DNA from: Opitutaceae bacterium UBA2377 | GTDB taxonomy: Bacteria; Verrucomicrobiota; Verrucomicrobiia; Opitutales; Opitutaceae | Direction of reading: 5' to 3' | Length of the DNA stretch: 64,000 nt | NCBI GenBank assembly: GCA_002344205.1 | Contig: DDSZ01000033.1 | Location: 11,134-75,133 of the forward strand | In this document: one piece after another, positions 35,755 to 44,311 of the stretch | Layout: the number at the start of each line of letters is the position of its first letter | Position numbering within the stretch: the stretch's first letter is position 1 | Notes under the pieces: generated by a model | The model's input: only the letters and a program-made list of their open reading frames with translations | What the model was told of the DNA's origin: nothing | Databases searched by the model: none | Made by a program: the position numbers and the translations under genes

Positions 35755-35827
35755 CGCGAATCACTCGGATGCTCGCGGATAAACTCCACCGCAGGACTGT
35801 ATCCGCGTTTATCCGCGCAATCCGCGG
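35755..35827. repeat. ATCCGCG-family intergenic repeat, copy 3
   Basis: Words CGCGAATC, CGCGGATAAAC, then TATCCGCGTTTATCCGCG and CAATCCGCGG. It shares ATCCGCGTTTATCCG with copy 2. It lies in the divergent gap between the enolase-type gene and the SDR gene. Confidence 0.75.
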
Positions 35828-35893
35828 AAAAGCATGGGCTGCGAAATTATTTCCACGACAGCGCCCGCATATATACCTAGATCCTTGGTTCAT

Positions 35894-36649
35894 ATGTTCG
35901 ATCTTACCGGCAAGGTGGCCTTGGTCACGGGTGCGGGTTCCGGCATCGGCCGGGCGATTGCGCAGCGCTTCGCCGCCGCCGGGGCGCGGGTCATCGCGGC
36001 TGATGTCGACGAAGTCGGGGGCAACGAGACGATTGCCCTGATCACCGCCAAGGGCGGGCAGGCCGAGTTTGTCGAACTCGACGTGGCGGACGAATCATCC
36101 AGCGCGGCTCTCGTCACACGCCTCGGCCCGCTCGACATCCTGGTTAACAATGCCGGCATCGGGCACGTCGGCACGATCCTGCAGACGACGGCCGCCGATC
36201 TCGACCGGCTTTACCGCGTGAACGTGCGCGGGGTGTTCAACGTCACCAAGGCGTTTTTGCCCGCCATGCTCGAACGCAGGCGCGGCAGCGTGATCAACCT
36301 CGCGTCCATCGGCGGCGTGATCGGCGTGCGCGACCGGCTGGCCTACGTTACGACGAAATTCGCCGTGGTCGGCCTGACCAAGCAGCTCGCGCTCGATCAC
36401 TCCGCGTCCGGCGTGCGGTTCAACTGCATCTGCCCCGGCCGCGTGGAGACGCCCTTCGTGCAGGCGCGGCTGAAGGAATATCCCGACCCGGCGCAGGCCT
36501 ACCGCGACATGAGCGCCACGCAGCTTATCGGCCGCATGGGCCGGCCCGAGGAGATTGCGGCCGCGGCCCATTATCTCGCCAGCGACGAGGCGGAGCTTGT
36601 CACCGGAGCGTCGCTCATGGCCGACGGCGGCTGGAGCGTGGGGAAGTAG
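35894..36649 (+). CDS. SDR-family oxidoreductase
   Basis: 251 residues from MFDLTGKVALVTGAGSGIGR (ATG 35894, preceded by a non-conserved stretch in the longer frame). The TGAGSGIG cofactor motif, NNAG in ILVNNAGIG, and YVTTK active-site motif are all present, followed by NCICPGRVETPF and GASLMADGGW. A classical NAD(P)-dependent alcohol/sugar dehydrogenase of about 250 residues. The aldo/keto reductase gene starts one base after its stop, so the two are co-transcribed. Substrate probably a sugar or sugar acid, given the enolase-superfamily neighbours. Confidence 0.9.
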   Translation: MFDLTGKVALVTGAGSGIGRAIAQRFAAAGARVIAADVDEVGGNETIALITAKGGQAEFVELDVADESSSAALVTRLGPLDILVNNAGIGHVGTILQTTAADLDRLYRVNVRGVFNVTKAFLPAMLERRRGSVINLASIGGVIGVRDRLAYVTTKFAVVGLTKQLALDHSASGVRFNCICPGRVETPFVQARLKEYPDPAQAYRDMSATQLIGRMGRPEEIAAAAHYLASDEAELVTGASLMADGGWSVGK

Positions 36650-36650
36650 C

Positions 36651-37616
36651 ATGAGCACTTCAGCAGGCGAGCCGCGACCCACGCGGCGGACGGAGTTTGG
36701 TGTTTCCCCGCAGCTTGCGGCCCGTGGCTTGGGCGAGAGCCGGCTGGCGCTTGGGCTGGCCGGGCTTGGCGGCACTTGGGGGCCGGTGGATGAGGGCGAG
36801 TCGCTGGCGACCATCTTCCATGCGCTGGAGCGCGGCGTGCGGGTGTTCGATGCCGCGCCTTCCTACGGCAGCGCCGAAAAACTGCTCGGCCGCGCGCTGG
36901 CGCAGTGGTCCGGTCCGCGTCCGATCGTCAGCACCAAGGTCGGCCGGGTGCCGTGGCCCGACCTGCACGAAGCCCGGTTTGACCATTCCGACACCGGATT
37001 GCGGGACAGCCTGCGGCGCAGCCTGGACGCGTTGGGGCTGCCGGCCGTGGACCTGCTCTTTTTGCACGAACCGGAATTCACCCCGATGGCGGAGCGGCCG
37101 CGGGTGGTGGAGCGGCTGCGGCAATTCAAGGAGGAGGGACTGGCGCGCCGGCTCGGACTGGCGAGCGGCCATGGCACCGGCTGGGACGGCCTGCTCGAAT
37201 CGGGCGCCTTCGACGTGGTGATGCTGTTTCGCCGGCTGGATCCGGTGATTTTTGACGGCCTGGCGGAAGACGTGCCGCGGGTCCGCCGCCAAGGCGCCCT
37301 GATCTACGGCGCGAGCCCGCTGCACATGGGGCTGCTCGGAGCGCGACACGAGGAGTTTGTCCGCGAGCGGCCGCATTGGGTGTGGGGTCCGCAGATCGAC
37401 CGCGCCATCCGGCTGCAGGCGTTGGCCGAACAGCATGGGCTGACGCTGGCGAGCTTGGCGCACCGCTTTGCCTTTGGGCTCGCGGAGCTCGACCGCGTGG
37501 TGGTCGGCGCGAGCAATCGCGCCCAGCTCGATGCGGCCCTGGCGGATTTTGCCGCCGGTCCTTTGCCGGCAGAGGTTTTTGCTCAGGTCTGCCGGGTGAA
37601 CGCGGCGACAGGTTGA
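36651..37616 (+). CDS. aldo/keto reductase family protein
   Basis: 321 residues from MSTSAGEPRP at 36651, directly after the SDR stop. The barrel starts LGLAGLGGTWGP and has FDAAPSYGSAEKLLGRAL (the Asp-Tyr pair of the active site), STKVGRVPWP (Lys), and VDLLFLHEPEF (His). Later GASNRAQLDAALAD binds cofactor. It belongs to the D-threo-aldose/L-fucose dehydrogenase-like group of AKRs and would oxidise or reduce a sugar in the cytoplasm with NAD(P). Together with the SDR it likely forms a short sugar-oxidation operon. Confidence 0.88.
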   Translation: MSTSAGEPRPTRRTEFGVSPQLAARGLGESRLALGLAGLGGTWGPVDEGESLATIFHALERGVRVFDAAPSYGSAEKLLGRALAQWSGPRPIVSTKVGRVPWPDLHEARFDHSDTGLRDSLRRSLDALGLPAVDLLFLHEPEFTPMAERPRVVERLRQFKEEGLARRLGLASGHGTGWDGLLESGAFDVVMLFRRLDPVIFDGLAEDVPRVRRQGALIYGASPLHMGLLGARHEEFVRERPHWVWGPQIDRAIRLQALAEQHGLTLASLAHRFAFGLAELDRVVVGASNRAQLDAALADFAAGPLPAEVFAQVCRVNAATG

Positions 37617-37629
37617 GTGCCGCCGGGCT

Positions 37630-37690
37630 GTATGTGGAAAGCTGGAAACAGAGTAATCTATTCCTGATTTCCTGAGTTCCATATTTGCTT
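37630..37690. repeat. GGAAA/TTTCC dispersed repeat, copy 1
   Basis: TATGTGGAAAGCTGGAAAC followed by CCTGATTTCCTGAGTTCCA; the TTCCTGAGTTCCA word occurs again at about 39,201-39,214 and GTGGAAA again at 39,155 and 41,051. Confidence 0.6.
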
Positions 37691-37725
37691 CTCCCCGGCC
37701 CGGGTGCCCAGATTTGCCCTTCGCC

Positions 37726-39141
37726 ATGATCACGCTCCGCTCCGCCGAACTCTTCCGTCTTCAGCTCAAGGCCCGCATGCCGTTCCGCTACGGCATCGCG
37801 ACGATGACCGAGGTGCCGCATGTCTTCCTGCGGCTCGCCTTTGATTTCGGCGGCAGGACGCAGACCGGTGTCGCGGCCGACCATCTGCCGCCGAAGTGGT
37901 TCACCAAGGATCCCAACCGCGCGCTCGGCGAGGAAATCGACGAGATGCTCATGATCATCCGCACGGCCGTGGCGCAGGCGCGGGCGATCCGGGCGCAGAC
38001 GCCCTTCGCCTTCTGGCGCGCGCACTACGACATGCAGGCGGCCTGGGCCGCGCGGCAAAACCTGCCGCCGCTGCTCGCCCAGTTCGGCGTGACGCTGGTG
38101 GAGCGGGCGCTGATCGACGCCTTCTGCCGCGCGGAGGGCGTGGCCTTTCCCGTCGCACTGCGCGAAAACCGGTTCGGTTTCGAGCTCGGCTCCATCCATC
38201 CGGCGCTGGCCGGCACGCAGCCGGCCGACTGGCTGCCGGAACAGCCGCCCGCACAGGTGTTTTGCCGTCACACCGTCGGGCTGTCCGACGCGTTGACCGA
38301 CGAAGAGATCCCGGCGGATGAGCGCGTGACCGACGGGCTGCCGCAGTCGCTGGTCGCCTGCATCCGCTTCTACGGGCTGCGCCACTTCAAGCTGAAGATC
38401 AACGGTGAGGCGGAACGCGACCAACAGCGGCTCGCACGGATGGCGGAGATTTTCACGGCGGAGTGCGGCGACGACTACGCTTTCTCGCTCGATGGCAACG
38501 AGAGCTTCCACGAGGTCGGCGTCTTCAAGGACTACGTGACCGCGCTGCGCGCCACTGTGGGCGACACGGCCTTCTGGTCGAGGCTACTCTTCATCGAGCA
38601 GCCGTGGCACCGCAAGGTGGCGCTCTCGCCGGAGATCGGCGAACTCGCCGCCGCCTGGCCCGACCGGCCGCCGATCATCATTGATGAGTCCGACGGCGAG
38701 CTTGCCAGCCTGCCCACGGCGCTGGCGCTCGGCTACGCGGGCACGAGCCACAAGAACTGCAAGGGCGTCTTCAAGGGCGCCGCCAACGCCTGCCTGCTCG
38801 CACAGCGCCGGGCGCAGGGCCTGCCCGCGATGATGAGCGGCGAAGACCTGTCCAACGTCGCCCCGGTGGCGATGCCGCAGGACCTCGTGGCTCAGGCGAG
38901 CTTCGGCATCACCAGCGTGGAGCGCAACGGCCACCACTACTTCGCCGGCCTCGCCCAGTTCCCCGCCGCGCTGCAGCAGTTGATGCTCGGACAACACCCG
39001 GATCTCTTCACGAAGTCCGCCGCCGGCTGGCCGCGGCTCGATGTGCGCGCCGGCCGGCTCACGCTCGGCTCGGCCCTGGCCGCCCCCTTCGGCTACGCCG
39101 GCGAGCTCGATCTTTCGGAGATCGGCACCGAAAGCCTATAA
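37726..39141 (+). CDS. enolase-superfamily enzyme, KxK (muconate-lactonizing-like) type
   Basis: 471 residues from MITLRSAELFRLQ, longer than the usual 370-400. Motifs are HFKLKING (Lys-x-Lys), SLDGNES and LFIEQPWHR (metal Asp and Glu), IIIDESDGELAS (metal Asp), and SHKNCKGVFKG (second Lys base). This is a different acid/base set from the His-type enzyme at 34,606, so the two are not duplicates. It would abstract a proton from a carboxylate substrate. The long form with an N-terminal extension is typical of several verrucomicrobial members; function unassigned. Confidence 0.85.
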   Translation: MITLRSAELFRLQLKARMPFRYGIATMTEVPHVFLRLAFDFGGRTQTGVAADHLPPKWFTKDPNRALGEEIDEMLMIIRTAVAQARAIRAQTPFAFWRAHYDMQAAWAARQNLPPLLAQFGVTLVERALIDAFCRAEGVAFPVALRENRFGFELGSIHPALAGTQPADWLPEQPPAQVFCRHTVGLSDALTDEEIPADERVTDGLPQSLVACIRFYGLRHFKLKINGEAERDQQRLARMAEIFTAECGDDYAFSLDGNESFHEVGVFKDYVTALRATVGDTAFWSRLLFIEQPWHRKVALSPEIGELAAAWPDRPPIIIDESDGELASLPTALALGYAGTSHKNCKGVFKGAANACLLAQRRAQGLPAMMSGEDLSNVAPVAMPQDLVAQASFGITSVERNGHHYFAGLAQFPAALQQLMLGQHPDLFTKSAAGWPRLDVRAGRLTLGSALAAPFGYAGELDLSEIGTESL

Positions 39142-39479
39142 ATCCTGCAGGTGAAATGTGGAAATCAGGAAAGCGGGAACGGCCCTCAGGCAGGCCTGTT
39201 TCCAGCCTTCCTGAGTTCCAGATTCAATCTGATTGGGATTGGGGAGTCTGATATTCCGTGAATCCCCGCGGGATAATTATCTGGAACTCCGGTCGCCTGC
39301 GGTGCCGCCAAAGGCGGGTAAACCCATGAACACTTGAACCAAGCAGGTCTGGGTCGGTTCCTTCTTTCCAGATTTCCACATTTAATCGCTTGGGTTGGTG
39401 GGAATAAAATATCCAAATTTTCCTTAATGGAAATACCCGGCCCGGGTGTTTAGAGGGTTGGGAGCCATCCCGTTTTGAC
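39142..39479. other. 338-base intergenic region with inverted repeats
   Basis: No gene is seen. AATGTGGAAATCAGGAAAGC (39155-39174) and its near-complement CTTTCCAGATTTCCACATT (39364-39382; 18 of 19 match) face each other over about 190 bases. Between them TTCCTGAGTTCCAGATT resembles the sequence at 37,670. The start of the sigma gene follows. A promoter is likely in the last 100 bases (AT-rich AAAATATCC at about 39,407), but I cannot define it. Confidence 0.6.
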
Positions 39480-40016
39480 ATGCCGCCACCCGATTCCGAA
39501 CTCGCCCGTTGGTTTGCCGAGGAGGTGCAGCCGCACGAACCCGCGCTGCGGGCCTGGCTGCGGGCGCGCTTCCCCACCATCGGCGACACCGACGACCTTG
39601 TGCAGGAGGCCTACGCCCGGCTGTTGCGCGTGCGCGGGACGGGGTCGGTCGCCTGCGCGCGGGCCTTTCTCTTCATCACGGCGCGCAACCTCGCGCTCAA
39701 CCAACTGCGCCACCTGCGTTACGAATCGCCCGGGGATTTGACGGAAAACGCCGCCTCGGGGGTCTTGGATGAAGGCGCGGCCATTCCCGAATCCGTGGCC
39801 CGCGCCGAGGACCTCCAGCTCTTGATCCACGCCATCCAGTCCCTGCCCGAACGCTGCCGCCAGGTGCTCACCCTGCGGAAGATCTACGGCTTTACCCAGA
39901 AGGAGACGGCGGCGCGCCTCGGCATCGCCGAGCACACCGTCGAGGCGCAGGGCGCCATCGGCCTGCGCAAGTGCATCGAGTATTTTCGCCGTCACGGCTA
40001 CCAACCCCGCCCATGA
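39480..40016 (+). CDS. ECF sigma factor, FecI-like (module B)
   Basis: 178 residues. Region 2 has DTDDLVQEAYARLL and RAFLFITARNLALNQLR; region 4 has LPERCRQVLTLRKIYGFTQK and LGIAEHTVEAQGAIGLRK. The N-terminus resembles that of the sigma factor at 20,904, so the two modules are related copies. It should drive the linked STN-TonB receptor gene. The stop overlaps the FecR start by ATGA (40013-40016), so they are translationally coupled. Confidence 0.92.
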   Translation: MPPPDSELARWFAEEVQPHEPALRAWLRARFPTIGDTDDLVQEAYARLLRVRGTGSVACARAFLFITARNLALNQLRHLRYESPGDLTENAASGVLDEGAAIPESVARAEDLQLLIHAIQSLPERCRQVLTLRKIYGFTQKETAARLGIAEHTVEAQGAIGLRKCIEYFRRHGYQPRP

Positions 40017-41044
40017 ACCCCCTTCCACAAAAATCTGATCCGATCGAGGCCGCCACGGTCTGGGCGGTTCGGCACGACCGCGGCCTCACCGCCGCGGAGC
40101 AGGACGAATTTTCCCAATGGCTCGCGGCCGACCCCGGGCACCGTGCGGCCTGGGCCGAGGCCCGCTGGGGTTGGGACGAACTCGACCGGCTCGCCGGCCT
40201 GCAGACCTCCGTGCATGCCCCCGCCGATCCCGACCTGCTTTTGCCGCGCCGCCGCCGGTGGCTGGCGCCGGTTTACCGTTTCGCTCTCCCCGCGCTGGCC
40301 GCCGCGGCCGTGCTCGCGCTGGGTTTCGTCATCTTCTTTGCCCGGCCGGCGGCGAAGCCCGCCGATCCGTTGACCGCGCCGCGTCAGCTTGCGCTCATCG
40401 AGCAACGCACGCTGCCGGACGGTTCCACCGTCGAGCTGAACCGCGGGGCGGTCATCGCCGAGGAGTTTTCCGACGGCCTGCGCCGGGTGCGGCTGCTGCG
40501 CGGCGAGGCGCATTTCCAGGTCGTGCGCGACCCGGCGCGGCCCTTTGTGGTCGAGGCCGCCGGCGTGGCGGTGCGCGCCGTGGGCACGGCGTTCAATGTC
40601 CGCCTCGAAACCACCGCCGTCGAGGTGCTGGTGACCGAGGGCCGCGTGCGTGTGGACGACGCCGTGCGCGGCGAATCCCTGCTTGCGGCCGCCCCGGCGG
40701 GTGAACCGCCCGTCTTGGTGGCGGGGCAGAGCGCCCGCGTGGATCTCGCGCCGACGGCGGTGCCACAGGTGGCAGCGATCAGTGCGGCCGAGCTTGAACA
40801 GCGTCTGGCCTGGATGCCGCGGCTGCTCGATTTCACCAACGCGCCGATGCCCGAGATCGTGGCGGCCTTCAACCGCGGCAACCCCGTGCAGCTCACCCTC
40901 GGCGATGCGCTGCTGGCCGACATGCGGCTCAGCGCGACCTTCCGCTCCGACAACGTCGAGGGTTTTGTGCGCCTCATGGAGTCCGAATTCGGCCTCCGCG
41001 CCGAGTGGCGCGGCGACGAGATCGTGCTGCGACAGGCACGGTGA
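40013..41044 (+). CDS. FecR-type anti-sigma factor/sensor (module B)
   Basis: 343 residues from MNPLPQKSDPIEAA. An N-terminal FecR-N domain (WLAADPGHRAAWAEAR) is followed by one membrane helix (about 90-110, ALPALAAAAVLALGFVIFF), the periplasmic part with RTLPDGSTVELNRGA, LLRGEAHFQVV and AVGTAFNVRLE, and a C-terminal STN-like part (FTNAPMPEIVAAFNRGNPVQ). It carries the receptor signal to the sigma factor encoded just before. Gene order is the same as in module A but on the opposite strand. Confidence 0.92.
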   Translation: MNPLPQKSDPIEAATVWAVRHDRGLTAAEQDEFSQWLAADPGHRAAWAEARWGWDELDRLAGLQTSVHAPADPDLLLPRRRRWLAPVYRFALPALAAAAVLALGFVIFFARPAAKPADPLTAPRQLALIEQRTLPDGSTVELNRGAVIAEEFSDGLRRVRLLRGEAHFQVVRDPARPFVVEAAGVAVRAVGTAFNVRLETTAVEVLVTEGRVRVDDAVRGESLLAAAPAGEPPVLVAGQSARVDLAPTAVPQVAAISAAELEQRLAWMPRLLDFTNAPMPEIVAAFNRGNPVQLTLGDALLADMRLSATFRSDNVEGFVRLMESEFGLRAEWRGDEIVLRQAR

Positions 41045-41050
41045 TCTTCG

Positions 41051-41070
41051 AATGTGGAAATCAGGAAAGC
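41051..41070 (+). repeat. GGAAA dispersed repeat, exact copy
   Basis: AATGTGGAAATCAGGAAAGC, identical over 20 bases to 39155-39174. The two copies flank the sigma/FecR pair. Confidence 0.8.
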
Positions 41071-41153
41071 AGGAAGTCGAACCGTCTTGGGGTGTTTGAA
41101 TCCGAGCTCATCAGCGCTATCCGCGGGAAAATCGGTTCATAAAAATTCTCTTA

Positions 41154-44100
41154 ATGGAAACGTGTGCTTCGGGGTTTGTTACAGACGTGAAATCTGACAC
41201 CAAGCTGAAGGCTACCAGTCCTTCGTTTCTTCGCCGGGCCCTCGCGCTCGTTCTCAGCACCCTCGCTTTCACTTTCACGCTTTCTGCCCAAGAGCCCAAG
41301 CGCACCTTCGACGTGCCGGCCGGGGAGGCTGAGCAAACCCTCAAGCAATTCGCCACGCAGGCCCAGCGCGAGATCGTGTTCGCGCCCGACCAAGTGGCCG
41401 GTCTGAAAACCAACCCCGTGCAGGGCGAGTTTGCCCCCGGCGTCGCCCTCGACCTGATGCTGGCCGACACCGGGCTCACCGCCACCCAGGACACGAAGAC
41501 CGGCGCCTTCGCCGTGCGGAGAGACACCCGCCCAAACGGCCCAAGGGCGGCGCCGGTCGAGAAGACCGCCCGCCCGGAAAGTAAAAGCCGGGTTGAGGAT
41601 GGCGCGGTAGTGTTGGATGACTACCAAGTAACGGGTTCGCGCATGCGGCTGAACTCCGGCGACCAGCCGATGCAGCCGGTGCTGATCTTTTCCTCCCTTG
41701 ACATCGAACGCACGGGAGCAGCCAACCTCGGTCAGTTGTTCCAATACATCCCGGCGATCACCAGCTACACCACCGGCATTGGCACAGAGACGGTCAACGG
41801 CTCAACCGGCAGCGGCAACACATTGGGTCAGGTTGGCGTCCGAACCTCTGCCCAATTGCGCAGCGGTTCGCAGACCGAGACGCTCCTGCTTGTCGATGGT
41901 AAGCGCGTCCCGCTCACTGGCGTCAGGAGTTCCGGTGGCAATGGCTACGACTTGGGCGGCATCCCGCTATCGGCGATCGACCGTGTCGAAGTCCTCCTGG
42001 ACGGCGCGTCTGCCATCTACGGCGCCGATGCCATCAACGGTGTCATCAATGTCATCCTCAAGAAGCGCTATTCCGGCACGGAGGTGCGCCTGAACTACGA
42101 CAACACTTTCGACAAGGACGCCGCCCTCAAGACGGCGAGCATCACGCATGGCTTCGCGACGGGCAAGTGGTCGGGTCTGCTCACTGTTTCCGGCTCCGAA
42201 AACAACATCATGCTCATGACGGACCGCCGGCTCACGAGCACCTACGATCGCACGGTCTTCGGCGGCATCACCAACCAATCGCAGCCAACGCTCTTCGCCG
42301 AGGGCAACGGCTCCGTGGGTGCCGCATCCGGGAATCTGCCCGGCACGACTGTTCCGCGGGTCTCGATTCCCGCCAACTATGCAGGCGGAGCGATCACGGC
42401 GGCGGAATATGCCGCTGCACCGGCCCCCGTGGGTGGGGTGACGCCCGGCCGGCAAGGCGCGGTCAACTACGCGCGGGAAAAGGCCGTGTATGCGCGGCTC
42501 GGATATGAGTTCAGCGACCATTTTAATGTGACCGGTGTCGCCCGCATCGGCCGCAAGAGCTACCACGACAATGGCCTCTGGCGGCGCGTCGAGAATGTCA
42601 CGATCCCTGCAGGATATCCCGGCAATCCCTTCGGAGTGCCCGTGCGGCTGAGCAAGACCTTCTACGACCTTCCTCCGATCTACAACGGTTCGGAGACGGA
42701 GAACGTGGAGTTCAGCCTGTCCGCCGAGGGCAAGCTCATCGGGGATTGGCGTTACGCAACCAACATCAGCTACGTGGAAGGCCGGAATGCCATGACACCG
42801 ACGGCACTTGTCGGCGCGGGCGGAAGTTTCGGCATCAACGTCGCTCCCACCGCTCAATTCACCGCGCGCCTCAATGCCGAGATCGCCGCGGGGCGCCAAC
42901 CCCGGCTCATCTACGACAGTAACACGCAGTCGCCCAACGCGGCCGGTGCGCTTGACCCCTTCTTCGTGAGCACGACGCAGACGAAGCTGGTGGATTTGAA
43001 TCGCACCTGGACTTACTCGGCGCAGGCGGACGGCACGTTGTTCAGCCTTCCGGCCGGAGACATCAAGGCGGTCGTGGGCGCGGAGCTGCGTGAAGAGTAT
43101 GTCGACTTTCCGGGTGCGGTCGGCGGACAGGTCTGGCCGGTGATTCCCCAACGTGACGTGGTCTCCGTCTTCGCGGAGGCGCGCATCCCCCTGATCGGTG
43201 AACGGCAGCGCCTCCCGCTCCTGCATCAACTCGATCTCAATCTGGCGGCGCGCACCGAGGAGTATTCCGATTTCGGGCGCTCGACCACGCCCCGGTATGG
43301 TGTGGCCTGGCGTCCGTTCAAGCCGCTGCTCGTGCGCGCTTCCTACGGCGAGGGTTTCCTTGCTCCACAGCTCTATCGCGTCGCCGAGCAGTCCGCGACC
43401 ATCACCTTCCCGCCGAACTTCATCGCACTGCTCTTTCCCGGCGCCACGGACCTCTCGCGCGGCAACGCCCCGATTGTCGGTCCGCTCGACCAGCTTAGCG
43501 GCGGTAATCCCAACCTCAAGCCGCAGCGCTCGGAGAGCTGGACCTACGGCGTGGTGATGGATGTGCCACGCGTCACCGGTCTGTCGCTCTCGTTCGACTA
43601 CTATGAGAACGACCTCACGGATGGATTCGGCAACATCGCGAGCATTATGGACCGTCAGCGCTTCGCGCCGGAAACCATCTTCCGCGGCCCGAAGCTGCCG
43701 ACGGACCCGGCGAATTGGCTCGGCCCGATCACGGGTTACGACGGACGCGTCATCAACATCTCCAGTTCGCGCAGCGCCGGCTACAGCTACGGCTTGCGTT
43801 ACCAGCGCCGCACCCACTTGGGTGACTTCAGCCTCAGTCTCATGGGGGAGAAGACGCTCAAGCGTGAGGAACGCATCCTGCCCAACTCCGCCCTCACGGC
43901 CAGCGTCAACAAGCGCTACGTCCCGCAGCGGGCCACCCTCGCGCTGTCCTGGATGCGCGGTGCGTGGGACGCAGGCGTGGCCGGCGTTTACGGCGGCAAG
44001 GCCTGGACGGACTCTTCCAACGTCAACATCGCACCCTCCCGCTATACCGATGATGTCATGCGCTGGGATGCGAATGTCGCTTACGACTTCGGCCGTAGGG

Positions 44101-44282
44101 CCGGATTTGGGGCGCAAGGCGACTCCTGGTGGAAGCGAGCCCTGCGCGACACGAAGGTTCGGGTCACAATCATCAATCTTTTCGACACCGAGCCCCCCCT
44201 CAACGTCAACGGATCGTTCAGCTCCTCGGTCATCGATCCCCGCCTGCGTCGCTACATCATTGATGTGACGAAGCGGTTCTGA
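41154..44282 (+). CDS. TonB-dependent receptor with STN domain (module B)
   Basis: 1042 residues. A signal peptide (RALALVLSTLAFTFTLSA) leads to an STN domain (about 48-118, FDVPAGEAEQTLKQFA and AGLKTNPVQGEF), a linker, a TonB-box-like segment DDYQVTGSR, a plug with LLVDGKRVPL, RVEVLLDGASAIYGADAING and NVILKK, and a long barrel ending DVTKRF. The length and plug pattern fit receptors for larger ligands such as oligosaccharides more than siderophores. The STN domain pairs it with the FecR before it. No strong ribosome site is seen before ATG 41154; GTG 41187 is another option. Confidence 0.92.
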   Translation: METCASGFVTDVKSDTKLKATSPSFLRRALALVLSTLAFTFTLSAQEPKRTFDVPAGEAEQTLKQFATQAQREIVFAPDQVAGLKTNPVQGEFAPGVALDLMLADTGLTATQDTKTGAFAVRRDTRPNGPRAAPVEKTARPESKSRVEDGAVVLDDYQVTGSRMRLNSGDQPMQPVLIFSSLDIERTGAANLGQLFQYIPAITSYTTGIGTETVNGSTGSGNTLGQVGVRTSAQLRSGSQTETLLLVDGKRVPLTGVRSSGGNGYDLGGIPLSAIDRVEVLLDGASAIYGADAINGVINVILKKRYSGTEVRLNYDNTFDKDAALKTASITHGFATGKWSGLLTVSGSENNIMLMTDRRLTSTYDRTVFGGITNQSQPTLFAEGNGSVGAASGNLPGTTVPRVSIPANYAGGAITAAEYAAAPAPVGGVTPGRQGAVNYAREKAVYARLGYEFSDHFNVTGVARIGRKSYHDNGLWRRVENVTIPAGYPGNPFGVPVRLSKTFYDLPPIYNGSETENVEFSLSAEGKLIGDWRYATNISYVEGRNAMTPTALVGAGGSFGINVAPTAQFTARLNAEIAAGRQPRLIYDSNTQSPNAAGALDPFFVSTTQTKLVDLNRTWTYSAQADGTLFSLPAGDIKAVVGAELREEYVDFPGAVGGQVWPVIPQRDVVSVFAEARIPLIGERQRLPLLHQLDLNLAARTEEYSDFGRSTTPRYGVAWRPFKPLLVRASYGEGFLAPQLYRVAEQSATITFPPNFIALLFPGATDLSRGNAPIVGPLDQLSGGNPNLKPQRSESWTYGVVMDVPRVTGLSLSFDYYENDLTDGFGNIASIMDRQRFAPETIFRGPKLPTDPANWLGPITGYDGRVINISSSRSAGYSYGLRYQRRTHLGDFSLSLMGEKTLKREERILPNSALTASVNKRYVPQRATLALSWMRGAWDAGVAGVYGGKAWTDSSNVNIAPSRYTDDVMRWDANVAYDFGRRAGFGAQGDSWWKRALRDTKVRVTIINLFDTEPPLNVNGSFSSSVIDPRLRRYIIDVTKRF

Positions 44283-44311
44283 TTTTCGGGCTAATTTTCA
44301 CCGCTTTCACC

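Noticed and set aside
41967..44117. 716-codon minus-strand frame opposite the module B receptor
   Set aside because: Antisense shadow; the plus strand has signal peptide, plug and terminal Phe of a TonB receptor.
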